Positions 19,479 to 27,538 of a stretch of 64,000 nucleotides of DNA are shown here, one piece after another. A model generated the notes under the pieces. It saw only the letters and a program-made list of their open reading frames with translations, had not been told where the DNA came from and searched no databases. The DNA lies in the NCBI RefSeq assembly GCF_028657905.1, contig NZ_CP117782.1:1736001-1800000 (forward strand), read 5' to 3'. The first letter of the stretch is position 1, and every line of letters begins with the position of its first letter. This DNA is from Burkholderia sp. FERM BP-3421 (GTDB lineage Bacteria; Pseudomonadota; Gammaproteobacteria; Burkholderiales; Burkholderiaceae). Made by a program: the position numbers and the translations under genes.

Positions 19479-20924
19479 TCAGCCGGCTTCCAGCCCCTTG
19501 GCCCCGCCGGCCGTGCCCTGCGGCCGCGCCGCCTCCCGCTCCCGCTCCCGCTCCCGCTCCCGCTCCCGCTCCCGCTCCCGCTCCCGCTCCCGCTCCAGTT
19601 CCAGCTCGTCCGCCCGCTCCACCGTGGACAGTTCGTTCGCGCGATGGCCGGTGCGCGCGAGCAGCGCCAGCATGCAGGCGAGCGACACGAGCGCATAGAG
19701 CGCCGACACGAGCGCGACCGCGCCGATGCCGCCCGTCGCGTTGAGCAGCGCCTGCGCGAGCACCGGCGTGCCGCCGCCGATCAGCAGCGAGCACAGCTGG
19801 TAGGACAGCGACAGCCCCGTATAGCGCACGTTGACCGGGAACACCCTGGCGAGCATGCCGCCCACCGCCGCGTAGTACATCGCCGACGGAATCGTCGAGA
19901 GCACCATGCCCGCGAGCGCGATCGCATAGGAACGGGTTTCGATCGCGTGGAACATCACGGGCATCAGCACGCACTCGGGAATCAGGATCGCGCACATCGC
20001 GCGCCGCATGTCGACCCGCGACACGAGCCACGCGCCGATCGGCTGCACGCAGAACTGCACGATGATCGAGATCGCCAGCATGCCGAGGAAGGTGCTCTGC
20101 GCATAGCCGAGCTCCTTGGTTGCCCAGGACAGCGCGAAGGTGCTGCGGAAGTAGGTGACGTGAATCACCGGCAGCGCGCCCGCCGCGAGCAGCACGGTCG
20201 GCCAGTGGTGCCGCAGCACCTCGGCGAGCGGCAGCTTCACCGTGCGGTTGCGCTTGAGCACGCGCTGCATGTCGGCCGATTCGACGAGCTTGAGGCGGAT
20301 CACCATGCCGACGATCACCAGCACCGCCGACAGCAGGAACGGGATGCGCCAGCCCCAGCCGACGAAGATGGGCGTCGGCAGCATGCTCAGCGCGAAGAAC
20401 GCGCCCGTCGCCAGCAGGTTGCCGGCGGGCGAACCCTGCTGCGCGAACGCCGCGTAGAGAATGCTCTTGTGGCGCGGCGCGTTCTCGCTCGCGATCAGCA
20501 CCGCCCCGCCCCACTCGCCGCCGACCGCGATCCCCTGCAGCACGCGCAGCAGCACGAGACACACGGGCGCCCACGCGCCGATGCGGTCGTAGCCGGGCAA
20601 CAGGCCGATCGCGGTCGTCGCGAGCCCCATCATCACCAGCGTGATCACGAGCGCCTGCCGGCGGCCGACCCGGTCGCCCAGGTGGCCGAACACGATCCCG
20701 CCGATCGGCCGCGCGACGAAACCCGCCCAGAACGTGACGAACGCGAGCAGCGTCGCGACGCCCGGCGCCATCTGCGGCGAGAAGAACACCTTGCCGAACA
20801 CGAGCGCCGCGGCCGTGCCGTAGATGTAGAAGTCGTACCACTCGATGGTCGTGCCGACGAAGGCGGCGATCGCGGCCCGGCGCGGGGAATTGCCCGGCGC
20901 GCGGGGTTCGTGCTGAGGGTTCAT
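19479..20924 (-). CDS. MFS transporter, metabolite:H+ symporter (MHS) family
   Basis: A 481-residue, 12-segment transporter of the MHS family (citrate, proline/betaine, dicarboxylate and shikimate carriers). The N-terminus contains the family motif FVGTTIEWYDFYIYGTAAA and the loop GHLGDRVGRRQAL. The C-terminal cytoplasmic tail is unusual: a run of about ten Arg-Glu dipeptides encoded by a hexanucleotide repeat (19533-19596). The gene lies 84 bp downstream of the CoA-transferase gene on the same strand, so it probably imports the substrate that the two enzymes process. Confidence 0.9.
   Translation of the reverse strand: MNPQHEPRAPGNSPRRAAIAAFVGTTIEWYDFYIYGTAAALVFGKVFFSPQMAPGVATLLAFVTFWAGFVARPIGGIVFGHLGDRVGRRQALVITLVMMGLATTAIGLLPGYDRIGAWAPVCLVLLRVLQGIAVGGEWGGAVLIASENAPRHKSILYAAFAQQGSPAGNLLATGAFFALSMLPTPIFVGWGWRIPFLLSAVLVIVGMVIRLKLVESADMQRVLKRNRTVKLPLAEVLRHHWPTVLLAAGALPVIHVTYFRSTFALSWATKELGYAQSTFLGMLAISIIVQFCVQPIGAWLVSRVDMRRAMCAILIPECVLMPVMFHAIETRSYAIALAGMVLSTIPSAMYYAAVGGMLARVFPVNVRYTGLSLSYQLCSLLIGGGTPVLAQALLNATGGIGAVALVSALYALVSLACMLALLARTGHRANELSTVERADELELEREREREREREREREREREREAARPQGTAGGAKGLEAG
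19533..19596. repeat. Hexanucleotide tandem repeat (CTCCCG)n
   Basis: About 10.7 perfect copies of CTCCCG lie inside the C-terminal coding region of the MHS transporter. On the coding strand each unit is CGGGAG, one Arg-Glu dipeptide. Because six is a multiple of three, copy-number change alters tail length without shifting the frame. Confidence 0.95.
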
Positions 20925-21008
20925 GCTTGTCTCCTGGTTGCTGGGGGCGTGGCGCGACTGGTGCGCGCCTTGCCGGGGGGGCCGGTTCGCCGCCGGCCGG
21001 CGGCGCCG

Positions 21009-22220
21009 TCATGGATCGACGGCCGACTCCTTCAGCACGCCCGCGTCGAACAGGCGCCGCTGGGTCGCGGCGTCGATGCCGAGCCCGTCGAGCACCGTGC
21101 GCGTGTCGCGACCGAGCGCGGGCGGCGCATCGCGGTAGGTCGCGGGCGTGCGCGACAGCCGGATCGGCGACGCCGTGCCGCGATAACGGCCCAGTTCCAC
21201 CAGCAGCCCGCGATGCAGCGTATGCGGATCGCGCGCGACCGCATCGACGGTTCGCACGGGGCCGCACGGCACCCCTTCCGCCATCAGCGCGCGCGCCAGC
21301 GCATCGCACGGCTGCCCGGCCAGCCTCGCTTCGAGCGCCGCCTTCAGTTCCACGCGATGCGCGCAGCGGCGCGCGTTGTCGACGAAGCGCGGATCGTCCG
21401 CGAGCGCCGCCGCGCCGAGATGCGCGCACAGGCGCGCGAACTGGCGATCGTTGCCGACCGCGAGAAACAGCGGCTCGGTCGCGGTGCGATAGCTGTCGTA
21501 CGGCGCGATGTTCGGATGCGCATTGCCGCTGCGCGCCGGCACGGCGCCCGAGCCGAAATGGTTCGGCAGATGCGGATGCAGCAGGGACACGCCGCAGTCG
21601 TACAGCGCGATGTCGATCGATTGCCCCATGCCGCTCTGCGCACGCTCCGCGAGCGCGAGCAGGATGCCCGCGAGCGCATTGAGCCCCGTGACCATGTCGA
21701 CGATCGGCAAGCCGATGCGCGTCGCCGGGCCGTCACGCTCGCCGTTCACGCTCATCAGGCCCGCCATCGCCTGGATCACCGCGTCGTAGCCGGGCAAGCC
21801 GCCGAGCGGACCGTCCGGACCGAAGCCCGTGATCGCGCAATGGATCAGCCGCGGCAGCCGCGGCCGCAGATCGCGTGCGTAGTCCATGCCCCAGCGCGCG
21901 AGCGTGCCGGGCTTGAAGTTCTCGACCAGCACGTCGGCGTCGTCCAGCAGGCGCCACAGGATCGCGCGCCCCGCCTCCTGCGACAGATCGACCGCGATCC
22001 CGCGCTTGTTGCGGTTCACGCCCATGAAGTACCACGCTGCGTCGTCGAGGAACGGCGGCCCCCAGCCGCGCGTCTCGTCGCCGCCCGGCGGTTCGAGCTT
22101 GATCACGTCGGCGCCGTGGTCGGCCAGCGCCTGCGTGCAGTACGGGCCGCCGAGCACGCGGCTCAGGTCGACCACCTTCAGCCCCGCCAGCGCGCCGGGC
22201 GGCAGGTGCGCGGAACTCAT
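21009..22220 (-). CDS. CaiB/BaiF family CoA-transferase (class III)
   Basis: A 403-residue class III CoA-transferase. The N-terminal signature LKVVDLSRVLGGPYCTQALADHGADVIK and the catalytic Asp region near residue 165 (in the segment following YDAVIQAMAGLMSVNG) match the family, which moves CoA between carboxylic acids. Its start codon overlaps the stop of the upstream acyl-CoA dehydrogenase gene (ATGA), so the two are translationally coupled. Confidence 0.9.
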   Translation of the reverse strand: MSSAHLPPGALAGLKVVDLSRVLGGPYCTQALADHGADVIKLEPPGGDETRGWGPPFLDDAAWYFMGVNRNKRGIAVDLSQEAGRAILWRLLDDADVLVENFKPGTLARWGMDYARDLRPRLPRLIHCAITGFGPDGPLGGLPGYDAVIQAMAGLMSVNGERDGPATRIGLPIVDMVTGLNALAGILLALAERAQSGMGQSIDIALYDCGVSLLHPHLPNHFGSGAVPARSGNAHPNIAPYDSYRTATEPLFLAVGNDRQFARLCAHLGAAALADDPRFVDNARRCAHRVELKAALEARLAGQPCDALARALMAEGVPCGPVRTVDAVARDPHTLHRGLLVELGRYRGTASPIRLSRTPATYRDAPPALGRDTRTVLDGLGIDAATQRRLFDAGVLKESAVDP

Positions 22221-23974
22221 GCGTTCACCTGTGCGTCGTCGAGAAGGCGCAGCGCCGCGTCCAGCGGCACCGGCCGGTCGCCCAGCAGGAGCGCGCCGGC
22301 CTCCGCGTCGGCCGCGCCGTCGCGCGGCGCCAGCGGATCGAGCGGCGACAGCTTGTGACGCAGCACCAGGTGCGCGAGCGCGAGCCGCCGATAGTCAGGC
22401 GCGAGCCGCGCCCCTTCGTGCGCCAGCAGGATCGCCGTCGTCGCGTGGTACAGCGCCGACCCGGCGGCGCGCACGCGCGCATCGTCGCCCTGCGTCGCCA
22501 CGCGCGCCATCAGTTCGCATGCGCGCGCCAGGGCCCGTTCCAGCGCGACCTCGCTCGCGGGTGGCAGGCCCGCGTCCGCGAGCAGCCGCGCCAGGTGCGC
22601 GCGCAGCGGTTCGAGCGCCTGCTCGCGCGTGACCGCGCGGGCAATGTCGAGCGCGACGATATTGCTCGTGCCTTCCCAGATCGACCCGAGATGCGCGTCG
22701 CGCAGCACCCGCGCGTCGCTCCACTCCTCGATGTAGCCGGTCCCGCCGCGCACCTCCATCGCATCGCCCGCGACGCGGCGCGCGTCGCGGCACGCGCGGA
22801 ACTTGATCAGCGGCGTGAGAATGCGCACGCAGCGTGCCGCCTGCTCGTCGCCCGCGTCCGCGCGCGGCAGCAGCAGCGCGATCTGGATGAACAGCGAGCG
22901 CGCCTGCTCGGCGGGCACGAGCATCTTCAGCAACTGCCGCTGCATCAGCGGCATCTCGATCAGCTTGCGGCCGAACGCCTCGCGGTGCCGTGCGATGTGC
23001 AGCGCCTCGGTCAGCGCGCGCCGCATCAGGCCCGCCGCGCGCACGCCGTTCGACAGGCGCGACATGTTGATCATGTCCGCCATCTGGTGGAAGCCGCGCC
23101 CGACCTCGCCGATCAGGTAGGCGTATGCGCCGTCGAGCGTGATCTCGCCGCTCGCCATCGAGCGGCTGCCGAGCTTGTCCTTCAGGCGGACGATGCGGTA
23201 GTGATTGCGCGCGCCGTCCGGCAAGGCCTTCGGCAGCAGAAACAGGGCGAGCCCCTTGAGGCCCGACGGCGCGCCGTCGGGACGCGCGAGCACCATCGCG
23301 AGATCGGCATCGGCGTTCGAGCAGAACCACTTGTCGCCGTACAGCCGCCACGCCGTCGCGCCGTCCGCGCCGGTTTCGCGCACCGCGCGCGTCTCGATGC
23401 GGGCGACGTCCGAGCCCGCCGCCTGCTCGGTCATGAACATCGCGCCCTGGTACAGCGTGTCGAAATCGCGCGACGCGAGCCGCGGCAGGAAACGCTCGAC
23501 CAACTCCGGCGCACCGTAGCGGCGCAGCGTGCGGGTCAGCGAATCCGTCATGCTCACCGGACAGCACAGGCCGAACTCGGCCTGCACGAACAGGAAGGTC
23601 AGCGCGTACTTGACGAGCGGCGGCGGCGCATCGTCGCGGTGGCTCATCGACGCGAGCCCCAGTTCGGCAAACGCGACGCGCTCGAGCGCGACGTAGTCGG
23701 GATGCTTGTCGATGCGCTGCAGCGGTTCGCCGCGCCGCGTGCGGTGCTGCAATTCGGGCGGATGGCGATCCGCGCTCCCGGCCCAGCGATCGAGCTCGTC
23801 CGACGCCCGCCGACCCAGCGCATGCAACGTCGGTTCGAGGCGGCGATAGCCCGCGTCGTCGAGGTACAGGCGCAGCAGCGCGGCCAGGTCGTGGTCGGTC
23901 GTGAAGAAATTGACGCCGCGGCTGTCGGGGATGTTGTTCGCGCCCGCGGCGAACGCTTCGGTGTTCTCGTGCAT
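22217..23974 (-). CDS. Acyl-CoA dehydrogenase, AidB-like
   Basis: A 585-residue flavoprotein, longer than ordinary acyl-CoA dehydrogenases (about 380) and close to AidB. FAD and substrate-binding segments are visible, including MTEQAAGSDVARIETRAV and GGTGYIEEWSDARVLRDAHLGSIWEGTSN. The family includes the alkylation-response protein AidB and relatives of unknown substrate. Its place as first gene of an operon with a CoA-transferase and a carboxylate-type carrier argues for a catabolic role here. A divergent LysR gene lies upstream. Confidence 0.87.
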   Translation of the reverse strand: MHENTEAFAAGANNIPDSRGVNFFTTDHDLAALLRLYLDDAGYRRLEPTLHALGRRASDELDRWAGSADRHPPELQHRTRRGEPLQRIDKHPDYVALERVAFAELGLASMSHRDDAPPPLVKYALTFLFVQAEFGLCCPVSMTDSLTRTLRRYGAPELVERFLPRLASRDFDTLYQGAMFMTEQAAGSDVARIETRAVRETGADGATAWRLYGDKWFCSNADADLAMVLARPDGAPSGLKGLALFLLPKALPDGARNHYRIVRLKDKLGSRSMASGEITLDGAYAYLIGEVGRGFHQMADMINMSRLSNGVRAAGLMRRALTEALHIARHREAFGRKLIEMPLMQRQLLKMLVPAEQARSLFIQIALLLPRADAGDEQAARCVRILTPLIKFRACRDARRVAGDAMEVRGGTGYIEEWSDARVLRDAHLGSIWEGTSNIVALDIARAVTREQALEPLRAHLARLLADAGLPPASEVALERALARACELMARVATQGDDARVRAAGSALYHATTAILLAHEGARLAPDYRRLALAHLVLRHKLSPLDPLAPRDGAADAEAGALLLGDRPVPLDAALRLLDDAQVNA

Positions 23975-24029
23975 GGTGTCGCCTCCTTGTCCGGCCAGCT
24001 TAGGAACACCATCGATAAACGTCCAATAC

Positions 24030-24058
24030 AGGATTTATCCGGTACGATAAATAATCCT
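24030..24058. promoter_or_regulatory. Probable LysR operator in the divergent intergenic region
   Basis: An imperfect palindrome with half-sites AGGATTTATC and GATAAATAATCCT, centred between the divergent acyl-CoA dehydrogenase and LysR genes. A further GATAAA lies just to its left at about 24014. The T-rich/A-rich dyad and location fit a LysR activator site. Confidence 0.55.
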
Positions 24059-24084
24059 GATCGATGCAAGCAGGCGGAGGCGGC

Positions 24085-24984
24085 ATGGAACTCAAGCAGT
24101 TGCGCTACTTCGTGGCGGTGGCCGAGGAACTGCATTTCGGCCGCGCGGCGAAGCGGCTTTTCATCTCGCAGCCGGCGCTGAGCTTCGACATCCGCAAGTT
24201 CGAGGAGGAGCTGGGTGTCGCGCTGCTCGTGCGGACCAGCAAGCGGGTCGCGCTGACCAATGCGGGCGAGGTGCTGCTCGGCGAGGCGCGCCGGTTGTTG
24301 CTGCAGGCCGGGGAAGCCGCGCGGCTGACGGTGCGTTCGGCGTCCGGGCTCGGCGGGCGGCTGCGGATCGGCTTCGTCAATTCGATGCTGTACCGCGGCC
24401 TGCCGCAGGCGGTGGCGCGCTTCGGCGCGGATCATCCAGGCGTCGAGATCGTGCTGAAGGAAATGAACACGCATGAACAGGTCGACGCGATCCGGCGCGC
24501 GCAGATCGATCTCGGCTACGCGCACTGGGGGAGCTTCCCCACTGACATCGCGGCCGAGACGATCTATTCGGAGCCGTTCGAGTGCTGCCTGCCGGCCGGT
24601 CATCCGCTCGCGGGCGAGGCGCGGCTCGCGCTCTCGGCGCTCGCGGCCGAGCCGTTCATCCTGTTTCCGCGCGACGTCGCGCCGCATTATCACGACCTGA
24701 TCATCGCGCAGTGCGTGCAGGCGGAATTCAGCCCGTTGATCCGGCATGAGGCGCGGCTGTGGCAGACGGTGCTGTCGATGGTCGAATTCGGGATGGGGGT
24801 CGCGCTCGCGCCGCATGCGCTGCGGAAGGCGCGCGGCGAGCGCGTGTGTTTCGTGTCGCTGCTAGACACGGGATTCGCGTCGCAGACCTTGCAGCTGCGC
24901 CGCGCGGATGATGTGGAGCCGGTCGTGGAACGGTTCGCGGGGTATGTGCGGGAAGCGATCGGAGGGCTCGCGCGGGAAGCGTGA
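24085..24984 (+). CDS. LysR family transcriptional regulator
   Basis: A 299-residue LysR protein. The N-terminal winged helix is canonical (MELKQLRYFVAVAEELHFGR, then FISQPALSFDIRKFEEELG), followed by a periplasmic-binding-like co-inducer domain (about 90-295). The ATG at 24085 follows GGAGGC, so I prefer it to the ATG seven codons upstream at 24064. It is divergent from the AidB-like/CaiB/MHS operon, which it probably controls. The effector is unknown. Confidence 0.9.
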   Translation: MELKQLRYFVAVAEELHFGRAAKRLFISQPALSFDIRKFEEELGVALLVRTSKRVALTNAGEVLLGEARRLLLQAGEAARLTVRSASGLGGRLRIGFVNSMLYRGLPQAVARFGADHPGVEIVLKEMNTHEQVDAIRRAQIDLGYAHWGSFPTDIAAETIYSEPFECCLPAGHPLAGEARLALSALAAEPFILFPRDVAPHYHDLIIAQCVQAEFSPLIRHEARLWQTVLSMVEFGMGVALAPHALRKARGERVCFVSLLDTGFASQTLQLRRADDVEPVVERFAGYVREAIGGLAREA

Positions 24985-25135
24985 CGGCATGCGCGGCTTC
25001 GCGGCATCCCCGCCCTTCTGCTGCGTGATTGAAAATACTGCTGGATAAAAGTGACGGATTGATTGTAGAATCCCGCTTCTGGTTGCGCCACGGTGCGGTC
25101 AGAACCCGCCGCGATGAATTAGTTTCAGAAAGTGC

Positions 25136-25164
25136 TTTACGAAGTTGGCCAACTCTGACATAAT
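25136..25164 (+). promoter_or_regulatory. Sigma-70 promoter of tRNA-Val
   Basis: -35 TTTACG (25136-25141), 17-bp spacer, -10 CATAAT (25159-25164), ending 12 bp before the tRNA 5' end. Confidence 0.7.
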
Positions 25165-25176
25165 TCAAGGCTCTTT

Positions 25177-25251
25177 GGGCGGTTAGCTCAGCGGTAGAGC
25201 ACTGCCTTCACACGGCAGGGGTCACTGGTTCGATCCCAGTACCGCCCACCA
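25177..25251 (+). tRNA. tRNA-Val (CAC)
   Basis: A 75-nt cloverleaf with acceptor GGGCGGT/ACCGCCC, D arm TAGCTCAGCGGTAGAGC, anticodon loop TTCACAC (anticodon CAC) and T arm GGTTCGATCC, with CCA encoded. An integrase remnant follows within about 150 bp, so this gene was probably used as an integration site. Confidence 0.95.
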
Positions 25252-25285
25252 AGGATTCATCGGTGTGTGAAGCCCGAAAGATAAA

Positions 25286-25320
25286 AGGCCCTCAAGCGAA
25301 AGCTGAGGGCCTTTTTCTTT
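25286..25320 (+). terminator. Rho-independent terminator downstream of tRNA-Val
   Basis: A 9-bp stem (AGGCCCTCA/TGAGGGCCT) followed by TTTTCTTT. Confidence 0.85.
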
Positions 25321-25401
25321 GCGCGCAAACCTCGCCGAACACCCTTTGAGGGCGCCGCGAAATTGGCCCAGACAACGATCAACGACTGTCTGGAGCATCC
25401 A

Positions 25402-25639
25402 GTGGCATCAATCTTGAAGCGGGGAAACGATGGGCGCGCGCTCATTCGTCGACGCGCCGCCCCCAACACGCAGGTTTGACACAAAGGCTATAGCCGAAGC
25501 CTGGACGCGCCGCATCGAGTCTGAAATGGATCGAGGAACCTTTGTCGGTAGAACGGAAGCGGAGCACAACACGTTTGACGACCTCGCGCAGCGATACACT
25601 CAGGAGGCCTCGCCCCATAGGAAAAAGGGTGAGGGGTGA
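25402..25639 (+). pseudogene. Tyrosine recombinase (phage-type integrase) remnant, frameshifted and truncated
   Basis: Two adjoining reading frames give the N-terminus of a site-specific integrase. The first (from GTG at 25402) reads ASILKRGNDGRALIRRRAAP, resembling the usual MASI.KRGNGQWRA.IRR opening. The second (from about 25473) reads FDTKAIAEAWTRRIESEMDR, resembling FDTKAEAEAWAR..ESEMDRG. They are out of frame with each other near 25470, and everything after the N-terminal SAM-like region, including the catalytic R-H-R-Y domain, is missing. A 7-bp inverted repeat (CCAGACA/TGTCTGG, 25368-25393) lies just upstream. Confidence 0.7.
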
Positions 25640-25681
25640 CCCGCCAGATCGGCACTTCCGACCCGCACGCCCTTCCGGCAC

Positions 25682-27451
25682 TCAGGTTTTGTCATTCAGC
25701 GCGGTGGCGGCAGTGCTGGCAACCCGCTGCCTGACGGGCAAATGCACGGTGAAGGTTGTGCCTCGCCCGGGTTCGCTCTCGACGTCGATGGTGCCCTTAT
25801 GACGCTCCACGATCCCATGCGACACCGACAGTCCGAGACCGGTGCCTTCGCCGATCGGCTTGGTCGTAAAGAACGGATCGAAAATCCGGCGCTGTACGTC
25901 TTGCGACATGCCACTCCCGGTATCGGAAATCGCAATCGCCACCTGGTCGCCCTCCAAGGTCGTCCGAACCGAGATAACACCGCGCCCGACAATAGCCTGC
26001 GCCGCGTTGACGAAAAGGTTCATGAACACCTGATTCAATTGCGACGGCAGGCATTCGATCAACGGCAAGTCGCCGAAATCGCGAACCACGTCCGCCTTGT
26101 ACTTGATCTCGTTATGAACGACGTTCAACGTACTTTCGATGCCGGCATGGATATCGACCATGCTCCAATCGCCGCTGCCAGGACGCGAAAAATCGCGTAG
26201 ATCCTGCACGATGCGGCGAACACGCGTGGTGCCGTCGATCGACTCGTCGATCAAGGTGATGATCTCGTCCCGAACGAAGTCGATATCGGCGCTTTTCCAG
26301 GCATTCAGGAGTGTGTCGCGCGTAGCGGAATCCAGACTGGACATGAGCGTCTCATGAGCCGTCACCACGCCGAGCAGGTCGCGTACCCAGCCACGCAGCG
26401 TGTTCAGATTCGAGTTGACGAAGCCGATCGGATTGTTGATTTCGTGCGCGACGCCCGCGGCCAGTTGGCCGATCGAAGCGAGCTTGTCGGATTGCAGCAA
26501 CTGGACGTGCGTATCCGCCAGCTCGCTCATCAGCCGACGCTGTTCGTCCTTCTCCTGCTCGAGTCTCGCCTGCGCCGACTTGCGCTCCTCGATCTCGCGC
26601 TCCATCTTTTCGCGGGTCTGTTGCAGCATCCGGGTCGTCCGCTCGTAACGTTTCAGCGCGCCTTCCAGTTCCGAGGTTCGCTGCTTTACGAGTTCCTCCA
26701 GCGTATCCGCCATCCCCCGAAGGAAGGTCGCCCGCGCGTCGAAACGGGAAACCAGCAGCGTTACCACCAGGAGCGCCAGCGTAAACAGCGCAATCGTCGT
26801 TGCCAACCACGGCGCATCGATGCCGTTGGCCGCGCCGCATATCGCGTCCGGACCGAAGTTGGCCGCCGCCATCGCTGTGTAGTGCATGCCGCCGATCGCC
26901 ACGCCCATGACCATCGCAGCGCCGATCCTTCGCACGGTCGCATGTCTTGTATGCTGCGCGCGCAGGGTCTGCGCGATCCACAGTGCCGCCGTGGAGGCCC
27001 CGACCGCGATCATGAGCGACGCGGCAAACAGGACCGGGTCGTACGCGATTGCCGGCTGCATGTGCATCGCCGCCATCCCGGTGTAGTGCATGCCGGCGAT
27101 ACCGCCGCCCATCGATGCTCCGCCGACGCACAGGCGGCCCCAGGTCAACAATTCGCGCGTCACAACGCTCAGCGCGAAGTACGACGCGAGTACGGCAAGC
27201 AGGAGCGACACGCCGGTCTCGGCGAGGTTATAGCCGAGCGGAATCGGCAGCGAGAACGCCAGCATGCCGACGAAGTGCATCGACCAGATACCCGTTCCCA
27301 TGGCCGCGGCGCCGCCGCTCAGCCATACGCGCCGCAACTTCGGTTGCTTGAGCAGCGAGATAAAGGCCGTCAAATCGAGCGTTGCATACGACGCCAGCGT
27401 CGCAATGCCGAATGACAGCAGAACCAGCCAATGGTTGTACGTACCTTGCAT
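25682..27451 (-). CDS. MHYT-domain sensor histidine kinase
   Basis: A 589-residue membrane kinase. The N-terminal ~250 residues hold about seven hydrophobic segments with three MHYT-type motifs (SMHFVGMLAF, GMHYTGMAAM, GMHYTAMAAA). MHYT domains are thought to bind a metal and sense a diatomic gas. A coiled-coil stretch (about 290-350) leads to HisKA with the phospho-His in AAGVAHEINNPIGF, then HATPase with the N box (NLFVNAAQAI) and G boxes (DTGSGMS, GEGTGLGLS). The ATG at 27451 starts just before the first membrane segment. It lies 87 bp downstream of the response regulator gene on the same strand, probably its partner. Confidence 0.9.
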   Translation of the reverse strand: MQGTYNHWLVLLSFGIATLASYATLDLTAFISLLKQPKLRRVWLSGGAAAMGTGIWSMHFVGMLAFSLPIPLGYNLAETGVSLLLAVLASYFALSVVTRELLTWGRLCVGGASMGGGIAGMHYTGMAAMHMQPAIAYDPVLFAASLMIAVGASTAALWIAQTLRAQHTRHATVRRIGAAMVMGVAIGGMHYTAMAAANFGPDAICGAANGIDAPWLATTIALFTLALLVVTLLVSRFDARATFLRGMADTLEELVKQRTSELEGALKRYERTTRMLQQTREKMEREIEERKSAQARLEQEKDEQRRLMSELADTHVQLLQSDKLASIGQLAAGVAHEINNPIGFVNSNLNTLRGWVRDLLGVVTAHETLMSSLDSATRDTLLNAWKSADIDFVRDEIITLIDESIDGTTRVRRIVQDLRDFSRPGSGDWSMVDIHAGIESTLNVVHNEIKYKADVVRDFGDLPLIECLPSQLNQVFMNLFVNAAQAIVGRGVISVRTTLEGDQVAIAISDTGSGMSQDVQRRIFDPFFTTKPIGEGTGLGLSVSHGIVERHKGTIDVESEPGRGTTFTVHLPVRQRVASTAATALNDKT

Positions 27452-27538
27452 GATCGTAGTCCGAGTCAGAGTGACACAAGGTCGCCACGCCCGGCGATCG
27501 ACCGCCACGAAGACGGTATCCAATAGCCCCCACCCGCC

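Noticed and set aside
19280..19696. A Gly-Ser-rich frame (GSGSGS) over the hexanucleotide repeat
   Set aside because: It is another phase of the CTCCCG repeat within the MHS transporter gene and has no other coding support.
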